A stretch of DNA of 64,000 bases from Hippasteria phrygiana (lineage: Eukaryota; Echinodermata; Asteroidea; Valvatida; Goniasteridae). Made by a program: the position numbers and the translations under genes. Positions within the stretch are counted from its first letter, which is position 1, and the number at the start of each line of letters is the position of its first letter. The DNA lies in assembly GCA_037893225.1 (NCBI GenBank), contig JAZGUH010000366.1, forward strand, positions 558,001 to 622,000, written 5' to 3'. The notes below the pieces were generated by a model, which saw nothing but the letters and a program-made list of their open reading frames with translations, did no database searches and had not been told where the DNA came from. Of the stretch, positions 25,282-38,257 are shown in pieces.

Positions 25282-26439
25282 TTGTGGAGAAAATTCAAAC
25301 CTCGCAATGTTTATTTTCTTTCCGGCCAACATCTGTGTACATGTTACCGTCTATTTATTGCTCCATGCATGTCAAATTCCCTGGGGTATGGACTTGTTTT
25401 ACTCATTCATAATTGCATGAAATATCAACCAAATTCAGTAATTTTGACATGTATGGATAGCTTAGATCTGGCGCTACATGTTGCAATTATCGGCGGCTTC
25501 TTAGAGTTAACACTTGTGGAGAAAATTCAAACCTCGCAATGTTTATTTTCTTTCCGGCCAACATCTGTGTACATGTTACCGTCTATTTATTGCTCCATGC
25601 ATGTCAAATTCCCTGGGGTATGGACTTGTTTTACTCATTCATAATTGCATGAAATATCAACCAAATGCAGTATTTTTGACATGTATGGATAGCTTAGATC
25701 TGGCGCTACATGTTGCAATCATCGGCGGCTTCCTAGAGTTAAAACTTGTGGAGAAAATTCAAACCTCGCAATGTTTATTTTCTTTCCGGCCAACATCTAT
25801 GTACATGTTACCGTCTATTTATTGCTCCATGCATGTCAAATTCCCTGGGGTATGGACTTGTTTTACTAATTCATAATTGCATGAAATATCAACCAAATTC
25901 AGTAATTTTGACATGTATGGATAGCTTAGATCTGGCGCTACATGTTGCAATTATCGGCGGCTTCTTAGAGTTAACACTTGTGGAGAAAATTCAAACCTCG
26001 CAATGTTTATTTTCTTCCCGGCCACCATCTGTGTGCAGATTACCTTTTATTTATTGCTCCATGCCTGTCAAATTCCCTTGGGTATGGACTTGCTTTACTC
26101 ATTCATAATTGCATGAAATATCAACCAAATGCAGTAATTTTGACATGTATGGATAGCTTAGATCTGGCGCTACATGTTGCAATTATCGGCGGCTTCTTAG
26201 AGTTAAAACTTGTGGAGAAAATTCAAACCTCGCAATGTTTATTTTCTTTCCGGCCAACATCTGTGTACATGTTACCGTCTATTTATTGCTCCATGCCTGT
26301 CAAATTCCCTGGGTATGACTTGCTTTACTCATTCATAATTGCATAAAATATCAACCAAATACAGTAATTTTGACATGTATGGATAGCTTAGATATGGCGC
26401 TACATGTTGCAATTATCGGCGGCTTCTTAGAGTTAAAAC
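25282..26439 (+). repeat. Zone 2 HOR, 5 monomers, 1158 bp
   Basis: Order: M-S, M-F, M*-S, P, I2-D, the basic zone 2 unit. Private features are actaattc near 25867, a P monomer at 25978 ending attatc rather than attacc, and a following monomer at 26210 that is an M/I2 chimera. Confidence 0.88.
26210..26439 (+). repeat. Chimeric monomer M/I2
   Basis: The 5' part is M (ctttccggccaac, gtacatgttaccgtc) but it then reads catgcctgtc and the contracted ccctgggtatgac of I2. The switch falls between the last M marker (gtc) and catgcctgtc, about 26279-26297, across the conserved atttattgctccatg. The preceding P monomer (25978) ends in attatc instead of attacc, suggesting the exchanged tract began there. 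Confidence 0.88.
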
Positions 26440-28061
26440 TTGTGGAGAAAATTCAAACCTCGCAATGTTTATTTTCTTTCCGGCCAACATCTGTGTACAT
26501 GTTACCGTCTATTTATTGCTCCATGCATGTCAAATTCCCTGGGGTATGGACTTGTTTTACTCATTCATAATTGCATGAAATATCAACCAAATTCAGTAAT
26601 TTTGACATGTATGGATAGCTTAGATCTGGCGCTACATGTTGCAATTATCGGCGGCTTCTTAGAGTTAACACTTGTGGAGAAAATTCAAACCTCGCAATGT
26701 TTATTTTCTTTCCGGCCAACATCTGTGTACATGTTACCGTCTATTTATTGCTCCATGCATGTCAAATTCCCTGGGGTATGGACTTGTTTTACTCATTAAT
26801 AATTGCATGAAATATCAACCAAATTCAGTAATTTTGACATGTATGGATAGCTTAGATATGGCGCTACATGTTGCAATTATCGGCGGCTTCTTAGAGTTAA
26901 AACTTGTGGAGAAAATTCAAACCTCGCAATATTTATTTTCTTTCCGGCCAACATCTGTGTACATGTTACCGTCTATTTATTGCTCCATGCATGTCAAATT
27001 CCCTGGGGTATGGACTTGTTTTACTCATTCATAATTGCATGAAATATCAACCAAATTCAGTAATTTTGACATGTATGGATAGCTTAGATCTGGCGCTACA
27101 TGTTGCAATCATCGGCGGCTTCCTAGAGTTAAAACTTGTGGAGAAAATTCAAACCTCGCAATGTTTATTTTCTTTCCGGCCAACATCTGTGTACATGTTA
27201 CCGTCTATTTATTGCTCCATGCATGTCAACTTCCCTGGGGTATGGACTTGTTTTACTCATTCATAATTGCATGAAATATCAACCAAATGCAGTATTTTTG
27301 ACATGTATGGATAGCTTAGATCTGGCGCTACATGTTGCAATCATCGGCGGCTTCCTAGAGTTAAAACTTGTGGAGAAAATTCAAACCTCGCAATGTTTAT
27401 TTTCTTTCCGGCCAACATCTATGTACATGTTACCGTCTATTTATTGCTCCATGCATGTCAAATTCCCTGGGGTATGGACTTGTTTTACTCATTCATAATT
27501 GCATGAAATATCAACCAAATTCAGTAATTTTGACATGTATGGATAGCTTAGATCTGGCGCTACATGTTGCAATTATCGGCGGCTTCTTAGAGTTAACACT
27601 TGTGGAGAAAATTCAAACCTCGCAATGTTTATTTTCTTCCCGGCCACCATCTGTGTGCAGATTACCTTTTATTTATTGCTCCATGCCTGTCAAATTCCCT
27701 TGGGTATGGACTTGCTTTACTCATTCATAATTGCATGAAATATCAACCAAATGCAGTAATTTTGACATGTATGGATAGCTTAGATCTGGCGCTACATGTT
27801 GCAATTACCGGCGGCTTCTTAGAGTTAAAACTTGTGGAGAAAATTCAAACCTCGCAATGTTTATTTTCTTCCCGGCCAACATCTGTGTGCATATTACCTT
27901 CTATTTATTGCTCCATGCCTGTCAAATTCCCTGGGTATGACTTGCTTTACTCATTCATAATTGCATAAAATATCAACCAAATACAGTAATTTTGACATGT
28001 ATGGATAGCTTAGATATGGCGCTACATGTTGCAATTATCGGCGGCTTCTTAGAGTTAAAAC
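26440..28061 (+). repeat. Zone 2 HOR, 7 monomers, 1622 bp, second copy
   Basis: Same monomer order and length as 23660-25281, 2780 bp downstream. Its M-F monomer at 27136 lies after a private caacttcc near 27230, a change also present near 13098 in zone 1. Confidence 0.9.
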
Positions 28062-30610
28062 TTGTGGAGAAAATTCAAACCTCGCAATGTTTATTTTCTT
28101 TCCGGCCAACATCTGTGTACATGTTACCGTCTATTTATTGCTCCATGCATGTCAAATTCCCTGGGGTATGGACTTGTTTTACTCATTCATAATTGCATGA
28201 AATATCAACCAAATTCAGTAATTTTGACATGTATGGATAGCTTAGATCTGGCGCTACATGTTGCAATTATCGGCGGCTTCTTAGAGTTAACACTTGTGGA
28301 GAAAATTCAAACCTCGCAATGTTTATTTTCTTTCCGGCCAACATCTGTGTACATGTTACCGTCTATTTATTGCTCCATGCATGTCAAATTCCCTGGGGTA
28401 TGGACTTGTTTTACTCATTAATAATTGCATGAAATATCAACCAAATTCATCAATTTTGACATGTATGGATAGCTTAGATATGGCGCTACATGTTGCAATT
28501 ATCGGCGGCTTCTTAGAGTTAAAACTTGTGGAGAAAATTCAAACCTCGCAATATTTATTTTCTTTCCGGCCAACATCTGTGTACATGTTACCGTCTATTT
28601 ATTGCTCCATGCATGTCAAATTCCCTGGGGTATGGACTTGTTTTACTCATTCATAATTGCATGAAATATCAACCAAATTCAGTAATTTTGACATGTATGG
28701 ATAGCTTAGATCTGGCGCTACATGTTGCAATTATCGGCGGCTTCTTAGAGTTAACACTTGTGGAGAAAATTCAAACCTCGCAATGTTTATTTTCTTCCCG
28801 GCCACCATCTGTGTGCAGATTACCTTTTATTTATTGCTCCATGCCTGTCAAATTCCCTTGGGTATGGACTTGCTTTACTCATTCATAATTGCATGAAATA
28901 TCAACCAAATGCAGTAATTTTGACATGTATGGATAGCTTAGATCTGGCGCTACATGTTGCAATTACCGGCGGCTTCTTAGAGTTAAAACTTGTGGAGAAA
29001 ATTCAAACCTCGCAATGTTTATTTTCTTTCCGGCCAACATCTGTGTGCATATTACCTTCTATTTATTGCTCCATGCCTGTCAAATTCCCTGGGGTATGAC
29101 TTGCTTTACTCATTCATAATTGCATGAAATATCAACCAAATACAGTAATTTTGACATGTATGGATAGCTTAGATATGGCGCTACATGTTGCAATTATCGG
29201 CGGCTTCTTAGAGTTAAAACTTGTGGAGAAAATTCAAACCTCGCAATATTTATTTTCTTTCCGGCCAACATCTCTGTACATGTTACTGTCTATTTATTGC
29301 TCCATGCATGTCAAATTCCCTGGGGTATGGACTTGTTTTACTCATTCATAATTGCATGAAATATCAACCAAATTCAGTAATTTTGACATGTATGGATAGC
29401 TTAGATCTGGCGCTACATGTTGCAATTATCGGCGGCTTCTTAGAGTTAACACTTGTGGAGAAAATTCAAACCTCGCAATGTTTATTTTCTTTCCGGCCAA
29501 CATCTGTGTACATGTTACCGTCTATTTATTGCTCCATGCATGTCAAATTCCCTGGGGTATGGACTTGTTTTACTCATTCATAATTGCATGAAATATCAAC
29601 CAAATTCAGTAATTGTGACATGTATGGATAGCTTAGATATGGCGCTACATGTTGCAATTATCGGCGGCTTCTTAGAGTTAAAACTTGTGGAGAAAATTCA
29701 AACCTCGCAATGTTTATTTTCTTTCCGGCCAACATCTGTGTGCATATTACCTTCTATTTATTGCTCCATGCCTGTCAAATTCCCTTGGGTATGGACTTGC
29801 GTTACTCATTCATAATTGCATGAAATATCAACCAAATGCAGTAATTTTGACATGTATGGATAGCTTAGATCTGGCGCTACATGTTGCAATTACCGGCGGC
29901 TTCTTAGAGTTAAAACTTGTGGAGAAAATTCAAACCTCGCAATGTTTATTTTCTTCCCGGCCACCATCTGTGTGCAGATTACCTTTTATTTATTGCTCCA
30001 TGCCTGTCAAATTCCCTGGGGTATGGACTTGCTTTACTCATTCATAATTGCATGAAATATCAACCAAATGCAGTAATTTTGACATGTATGGATAGCTTAG
30101 ATCTGGCGCTACATGTTGCAATCATCGGCGGCTTCTTAGAGTTAAAACTTGTGGAGAAAATTCAAACCTCGCAATGTTTATTTTCTTCCCGGCCACCATC
30201 TGTGTGCAGATTACCTTTTATTTATTGCTCCATGCCTGTCAAATTCCCTTGGGTATGGACTTGCTTTACTCATTCATAATTGCATGAAATATCAACCAAA
30301 TGCAGTAATTTTGACATGTATGGATAGCTTAGATCTGGCGCTACATGTTGCAATTACCGGCGGCTTCTTAGAGTTAAAACTTGTGGAGAAAATTCAAACC
30401 TCGCAATGTTTATTTTCTTCCCGGCCAACATCTGTGTGCATATTACCTTCTATTTATTGCTCCATGCCTGTCAAATTCCCTGGGTATGACTTGCTTTACT
30501 CATTCATAATTGCATAAAATATCAACCAAATACAGTAATTTTGACATGTATGGATAGCTTAGATATGGCGCTACATGTTGCAATTATCGGCGGCTTCTTA
30601 GAGTTAAAAC
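28062..30610 (+). repeat. Zone 3 HOR, 11 monomers, 2549 bp
   Basis: Order: M-S, M(cattaat)-D, M(gcaatatt)-S, P-T, I1-D, M(gcaatatt, ttactgtc)-S, M-D, I0-T, P-G, P-T, I2-D. The monomer at 29221 is the first with ttactgtc for ttaccgtc, a marker that later defines zone 5. A private tcatcaatt lies near 28448. Confidence 0.86.
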
Positions 30611-32463
30611 TTGTGGAGAAAATTCAAACCTCGCAATGTTTATTTTCTTTCCGGCCAACATCTGTGTACATGTTACCGTCTATTTATTGCTCCATGCATG
30701 TCAAATTCCCTGGGGTATGGACTTGTTTTACTCATTCATAATTGCATGAAATATCAACCAAATTCAGTAATTTTGACATGTATGGATAGCTTAGATCTGG
30801 CGCTACATGTTGCAATTATCGGCGGCTTCTTAGAGTTAACACTTGTGGAGAAAATTCAAACCTCGCAATGTTTATTTTCTTTCCGGCCAACATCTGTGTA
30901 CATGTTACCGTCTATTTATTGCTCCATGCATGTCAAATTCCCTGGGGTATGGACTTGTTTTACTCATTAATAATTGCATGAAATATCAACCAAATTCAGT
31001 AATTTTGACATGTATGGATAGCTTAGATATGGCGCTACATGTTGCAATTATCGGCGGCTTCTTAGAGTTAAAACTTGTGGAGAAAATTCAAACCTCGCAA
31101 TATTTATTTTCTTTCCGGCCAACATCTGTGTACATGTTACCGTCTATTTATTGCTCCATGCATGTCAAATTCCCTGGGGTATGGACTTGTTTTACTCATT
31201 CATAATTGCATGAAATATCAACCAAATTCAGTAATTTTGACATGTATGGATAGCTTAGATCTGGCGCTACATGTTGCAATTATCGGCGGCTTCTTAGAGT
31301 TAACACTTGTGGAGAAAATTCAAACCTCGCAATGTTTATTTTCTTCCCGGCCACCATCTGTGTGCAGATTACCTTTTATTTATTGCTCCATGCCTGTCAA
31401 ATTCCCTTGGGTATGGACTTGCTTTACTCATTCATAATTGCATGAAATATCAACCAAATGCAGTAATTTTGACATGTATGGATAGCTTAGATCTGGCGCT
31501 ACATGTTGCAATTACCGGCGGCTTCTTAGAGTTAAAACTTGTGGAGAAAATTCAAACCTCGCAATGTTTATTTTCTTTCCGGCCAACATCTGTGTGCATA
31601 TTACCTTCTATTTATTGCTCCATGCCTGTCAAATTCCCTGGGGTATGACTTGCTTTACTCATTCATAATTGCATGAAATATCAACCAAATACAGTAATTT
31701 TGACATGTATGGATAGCTTAGATATGGCGCTACATGTTGCAATTATCGGCGGCTTCTTAGAGTTAAAACTTGTGGAGAAAATTCAAACCTCGCAATGTTT
31801 ATTTTCTTTCCGGCCAACATCTGTGTACATATTACCTTTTATTTATTGCTCCATGCCTGTCAAATTCCCTGGGGTATGGACTTGCTTTACTCATTCATAA
31901 TTGCATGACATATGAACCAAATGCAGTAATTGTGACATGTATGGATAGCTTAGATCTGGCGCTACATGTTGCAATCATCGGCGGCTTCTTAGAGTTAAAA
32001 CTTGTGGAGAAAATTCAAACCTCGCAATGTTTATTTTCTTCCCGGCCACCATCTGTGTGCAGATTACCTTTTATTTATTGCTCCATGCCTGTCAAATTCC
32101 CTTGGGTATGGACTTGCTTTACTCATTCATAATTGCATGAAATATCAACCAAATGCAGTAATTTTGACATGTATGGATAGCTTAGATCTGGCGCTACATG
32201 TTGCAATTACCGGCGGCTTCTTAGAGTTAAAACTTGTGGAGAAAATTCAAACCTCGCAATGTTTATTTTCTTCCCGGCCAACATCTGTGTGCATATTACC
32301 TTCTATTTATTGCTCCATGCCTGTCAAATTCCCTGGGTATGACTTGCTTTACTCATTCATAATTGCATAAAATATCAACCAAATACAGTAATTTTGACAT
32401 GTATGGATAGCTTAGATATGGCGCTACATGTTGCAATTATCGGCGGCTTCTTAGAGTTAAAAC
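30611..32463 (+). repeat. Zone 3 HOR, 8 monomers, 1853 bp, copy 1
   Basis: Order: M-S, M(cattaat)-D, M(gcaatatt)-S, P-T, I1-D, Y-E, P-T, I2-D. The first seven positions repeat at 32464-34086 with a shift of 1853 bp. The Y-E monomer here ends atcatc with ttaaaac, unlike the other twelve Y-E copies. Confidence 0.88.
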
Positions 32464-34086
32464 TTGTGGAGAAAATTCAAACCTCGCAATGTTTATTTTC
32501 TTTCCGGCCAACATCTGTGTACATGTTACCGTCTATTTATTGCTCCATGCATGTCAAATTCCCTGGGGTATGGACTTGTTTTACTCATTCATAATTGCAT
32601 GAAATATCAACCAAATTCAGTAATTTTGACATGTATGGATAGCTTAGATCTGGCGCTACATGTTGCAATTATCGGCGGCTTCTTAGAGTTAACACTTGTG
32701 GAGAAAATTCAAACCTCGCAATGTTTATTTTCTTTCCGGCCAACATCTGTGTACATGTTACCGTCTATTTATTGCTCCATGCATGTCAAATTCCCTGGGG
32801 TATGGACTTGTTTTACTCATTAATAATTGCATGAAATATCAACCAAATTCAGTAATTTTGACATGTATGGATAGCTTAGATATGGCGCTACATGTTGCAA
32901 TTATCGGCGGCTTCTTAGAGTTAAAACTTGTGGAGAAAATTCAAACCTCGCAATATTTATTTTCTTTCCGGCCAACATCTGTGTACATGTTACCGTCTAT
33001 TTATTGCTCCATGCATGTCAAATTCCCTGGGGTATGGACTTGTTTTACTCATTCATAATTGCATGAAATATCAACCAAATTCAGTAATTTTGACATGTAT
33101 GGATAGCTTAGATCTGGCGCTACATGTTGCAATTATCGGCGGCTTCTTAGAGTTAACACTTGTGGAGAAAATTCAAACCTCGCAATGTTTATTTTCTTCC
33201 CGGCCACCATCTGTGTGCAGATTACCTTTTATTTATTGCTCCATGCCTGTCAAATTCCCTTGGGTATGGACTTGCTTTACTCATTCATAATTGCATGAAA
33301 TATCAACCAAATGCAGTAATTTTGACATGTATGGATAGCTTAGATCTGGCGCTACATGTTGCAATTACCGGCGGCTTCTTAGAGTTAAAACTTGTGGAGA
33401 AAATTCAAACCTCGCAATGTTTATTTTCTTTCCGGCCAACATCTGTGTGCATATTACCTTCTATTTATTGCTCCATGCCTGTCAAATTCCCTGGGGTATG
33501 ACTTGCTTTACTCATTCATAATTGCATGAAATATCAACCAAATACAGTAATTTTGACATGTATGGATAGCTTAGATATGGCGCTACATGTTGCAATTATC
33601 GGCGGCTTCTTAGAGTTAAAACTTGTGGAGAAAATTCAAACCTCGCAATGTTTATTTTCTTTCCGGCCAACATCTGTGTACATATTACCTTTTATTTATT
33701 GCTCCATGCCTGTCAAATTCCCTGGGGTATGGACTTGCTTTACTCATTCATAATTGCATGACATATGAACCAAATGCAGTAATTGTGACATGTATGGATA
33801 GCTTAGATCTGGCGCTACATGTTGCAATTATCGGCGGCTTCTTAGAGTTAACACTTGTGGAGAAAATTCAAACCTCGCAATGTTTATTTTCTTCCCGGCC
33901 ACCATCTGTGTGCAGATTACCTTTTATTTATTGCTCCATGCCTGTCAAATTCCCTTGGGTATGGACTTGCTTTACTCATTCATAATTGCATGAAATATCA
34001 ACCAAATGCAGTAATTTTGACATGTATGGATAGCTTAGATCTGGCGCTACATGTTGCAATTACCGGCGGCTTCTTAGAGTTAAAAC
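32464..34086 (+). repeat. Zone 3 HOR, copy 2 (first seven monomers)
   Basis: Matches 30611-32233 in order at +1853 bp. It departs at 34087, where a P-G, I0-T, P-G run replaces I2-D. The Y-E monomer at 33623 has the standard attatc with ttaacac ending. Confidence 0.86.
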
Positions 34087-35476
34087 TTGTGGAGAAAATT
34101 CAAACCTCGCAATGTTTATTTTCTTCCCGGCCACCATCTGTGTGCAGATTACCTTTTATTTATTGCTCCATGCCTGTCAAATTCCCTTGGGTATGGACTT
34201 GCTTTACTCATTCATAATTGCATGAAATATCAACCAAATGCAGTAATTTTGACATGTATGGATAGCTTAGATCTGGCGCTACATGTTGCAATCATCGGCG
34301 GCTTCTTAGAGTTAAAACTTGTGGAGAAAATTCAAACCTCGCAATGTTTATTTTCTTTCCGGCCAACATCTGTGTGCATATTACCTTCTATTTATTGCTC
34401 CATGCCTGTCAAATTCCCTTGGGTATGGACTTGCGTTACTCATTCATAATTGCATGAAATATCAACCAAATGCAGTAATTTTGACATGTATGGATAGCTT
34501 AGATCTGGCGCTACATGTTGCAATTACCGGCGGCTTCTTAGAGTTAAAACTTGTGGAGAAAATTCAAACCTCGCAATGTTTATTTTCTTCCCGGCCACCA
34601 TCTGTGTGCAGATTACCTTTTATTTATTGCTCCATGTCTGTCAAATTCCCTGGGGTATGGACTTGCTTTACTCATTCATAATTGCATGAAATATCAACCA
34701 AATGCAGTAATTTTGACATGTATGGATAGCTTAGATCTGGCGCTACATGTTGCAATCATCGGCGGCTTCTTAGAGTTAAAACTTGTGGAGAAAATTCAAA
34801 CCTCGCAATGTTTATTTTCTTCCCGGCCACCATCTGTGTGCAGATTACCTTTTATTTATTGCTCCATGCATGTCAAATTCCCTGGGGTATGGACTTGTTT
34901 TACTCATTCATAATTGCATGAAATATCAACCAAATGCAGTAATTTTGACATGTATGGATAGCTTAGATCTGGCGCTACATGTTGCAATTACCGGCGGCTT
35001 CTTAGAGTTAAAACTTGTGGAGAAAATTCAAACCTCGCAATGTTTATTTTCTTCCCGGCCAACATCTGTGTGCATATTACCTTCTATTTATTGCTCCATG
35101 CCTGTCAAATTCCCTGGGTATGACTTGCTTTACTCATTCATAATTGCATAAAATATCAACCAAATACAGTAATTTTGACATGTATGGATAGCTTAGATAT
35201 GGCGCTACATGTTGCAATTATCGGCGGCTTCTTAGAGTTAAAACTTGTGGAGAAAATTCAAACCTCGCAATGTTTATTTTCTTTCCGGCCAACATCTGTG
35301 TACATGTTACCGTCTATTTATTGCTCCATGCATGTCAAATTCCCTGGGGTATGGACTTGTTTTACTCATTCATAATTGCATGAAATATCAACCAAATTCA
35401 GTAATTTTGACTTGTATGGATAGCTTAGATCTGGCGCTACATGTTGCAATTATCGGCGGCTTCTTAGAGTTAACAC

Positions 35477-35708
35477 TTGTGGAGAAAATTCAAACCTCGC
35501 AATGTTTATTTTCTTTCCGGCCAACATCTGTGTACATGTTACCGTCTATTTATTGCTCCATGCATGTCAAATTCCCTGGGGTATGGACTTGTTTTACTCA
35601 TTAATAATTGCATGAAATATCAACCAAATTCAGTAATTTTGACATGTATGGATAGCTTAGATATGGCGCTACATGTTGCAATTATCGGCGGCTTCTTAGA
35701 GTTAACAC
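35477..35708 (+). repeat. Hybrid monomer marking a one-monomer deletion
   Basis: Begins as M(cattaat) with gatatgg but ends in ttaacac, the ending of the gcaatatt monomer that elsewhere follows it, and is joined directly to P-T. This is what an exchange between the two adjacent monomers, somewhere between gatatgg and the final ttaacac, would leave, removing 232 bp. Confidence 0.85.
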
Positions 35709-38027
35709 TTGTGGAGAAAATTCAAACCTCGCAATGTTTATTTTCTTCCCGGCCACCATCTGTGTGCAGATTACCTTTTATTTATTGCTCCATGCCTGTC
35801 AAATTCCCTTGGGTATGGACTTGCTTTACTCATTCATAATTGCATGAAATATCAACCAAATGCAGTAATTTTGACATGTATGGATAGCTTAGATCTGGCG
35901 CTACATGTTGCAATTACCGGCGGCTTCTTAGAGTTAAAACTTGTGGAGAAAATTCAAACCTCGCAATGTTTATTTTCTTTCCGGCCAACATCTGTGTGCA
36001 TATTACCTTCTATTTATTGCTCCATGCCTGTCAAATTCCCTGGGGTATGACTTGCTTTACTCATTCATAATTGCATGAAATATCAACCAAATACAGTAAT
36101 TTTGACATGTATGGATAGCTTAGATATGGCGCTACATGTTGCAATTATCGGCGGCTTCTTAGAGTTAAAACTTGTGGAGAAAATTCAAACCTCGCAATGT
36201 TTATTTTCTTTCCGGCCAACATCTGTGTACATATTACCTTTTATTTATTGCTCCATGCCTGTCAAATTCCCTGGGGTATGGACTTGCTTTACTCATTCAT
36301 AATTGCATGACATATGAACCAAATGCAGTAATTGTGACATGTATGGATAGCTTAGATCTGGCGCTACATGTTGCAATTATCGGCGGCTTCTTAGAGTTAA
36401 CACTTGTGGAGAAAATTCAAACCTCGCAATGTTTATTTTCTTCCCGGCCACCATCTGTGTGCAGATTACCTTTTATTTATTGCTCCATGCCTGTCAAATT
36501 CCCTTGGGTATGGACTTGCTTTACTCATTCATAATTGCATGAAATATCAACCAAATGCAGTAATTTTGACATGTATGGATAGCTTAGATCTGGCGCTACA
36601 TGTTGCAATTACCGGCGGCTTCTTAGAGTTAAAACTTGTGGAGAAAATTCAAACCTCGCAATGTTTATTTTCTTCCCGGCCACCATCTGTGTGCAGATTA
36701 CCTTTTATTTATTGCTCCATGCCTGTCAAATTCCCTGGGGTATGGACTTGCTTTACTCATTCATAATTGCATGAAATATCAACCAAATGCAGTAATTTTG
36801 ACATGTATGGATAGCTTAGATCTGGCGCTACATGTTGCAATCATCGGCGGCTTCTTAGAGTTAAAACTTGTGGAGAAAATTCAAACCTCGCAATGTTTAT
36901 TTTCTTCCCGGCCACCATCTGTGTGCAGATTACCTTTTATTTATTGCTCCATGCCTGTCAAATTCCCTGGGGTATGGACTTGTTTTACTCATTCATAATT
37001 GCATGAAATATCAACCAAATGCAGTATTTTTGACATGTATGGATAGCTTAGATCTGGCGCTACATGTTGCAATCATCGGCGGCTTCCTAGAGTTAAAACT
37101 TGTGGAGAAAATTCAAACCTCGCAATGTTTATTTTCTTTCCGGCCAACATCTGTGTACATGTTACCGTCTATTTATTGCTCCATGCATGTCAAATTCCCT
37201 GGGGTATGGACTTGTTTTACTCATTCATAATTGCATGAAATATCAACAAAATGCAGTATTTTTGACATGTATGGATAGCTTAGATCTGGCGCTACATGTT
37301 GCAATCATCGGCGGCTTCCTAGAGTTAAAACTTGTGGAGAAAATTCAAACCTCGCAATGTTTATTTTCTTTCCGGCCAACATCTATGTACATGTTACCGT
37401 CTATTTATTGCTCCATGCATGTCAAATTCCCTGGGGTATGGACTTGTTTTACTCATTCATAATTGCATGAAATATCAACCAAATTCAGTAATTTTGACAT
37501 GTATGGATAGCTTAGATCTGGCGCTACATGTTGCAATTATCGGCGGCTTCTTAGAGTTAACACTTGTGGAGAAAATTCAAACCTCGCAATGTTTATTTTC
37601 TTCCCGGCCACCATCTGTGTGCAGATTACCTTTTATTTATTGCTCCATGCCTGTCAAATTCCCTTGGGTATGGACTTGCTTTACTCATTCATAATTGCAT
37701 GAAATATCAACCAAATGCAGTAATTTTGACATGTATGGATAGCTTAGATCTGGCGCTACATGTTGCAATTACCGGCGGCTTCTTAGAGTTAAAACTTGTG
37801 GAGAAAATTCAAACCTCGCAATGTTTATTTTCTTTCCGGCCAACATCTGTGTGCATATTACCTTCTATTTATTGCTCCATGCCTGTCAAATTCCCTTGGG
37901 TATGGACTTGCGTTACTCATTCATAATTGCATGAAATATCAACCAAATGCAGTAATTTTGACATGTATGGATAGCTTAGATCTGGCGCTACATGTTGCAA
38001 TTACCGGCGGCTTCTTAGAGTTAAAAC

Positions 38028-38257
38028 TTGTGGAGAAAATTCAAACCTCGCAATGTTTATTTTCTTCCCGGCCACCATCTGTGTGCAGATTACCTTTTAT
38101 TTATTGCTCCATGCCTGTCAAATTCCCTGGGTATGACTTGCTTTACTCATTCATAATTGCATAAAATATCAACCAAATACAGTAATTTTGACATGTATGG
38201 ATAGCTTAGATATGGCGCTACATGTTGCAATTATCGGCGGCTTCTTAGAGTTAAAAC
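38028..38257 (+). repeat. Chimeric monomer P/I2
   Basis: P 5' markers (cttcccggccacc, gtgcagattacctttta) run into the contracted ccctgggtatgac of I2 and the D module. The switch lies between the P-specific acctttta and the deletion, about 38097-38128. It is 230 bp long. Confidence 0.88.

Larger units (their letters stand above)
35245..38257 (+). repeat. Zone 3 HOR, 13 monomers, 3013 bp, variant copy
   Basis: Order: M-S, M(cattaat)-hybrid, P-T, I1-D, Y-E, P-T, P-G, P-F, M-F, M*-S, P-T, I0-T, P/I2-D. It has the same length as the next copy but a different composition: it lacks the gcaatatt monomer and has an extra I0-T. Private changes are acttgtatgg near 35412 and caacaaaatg near 37247. Confidence 0.86.
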
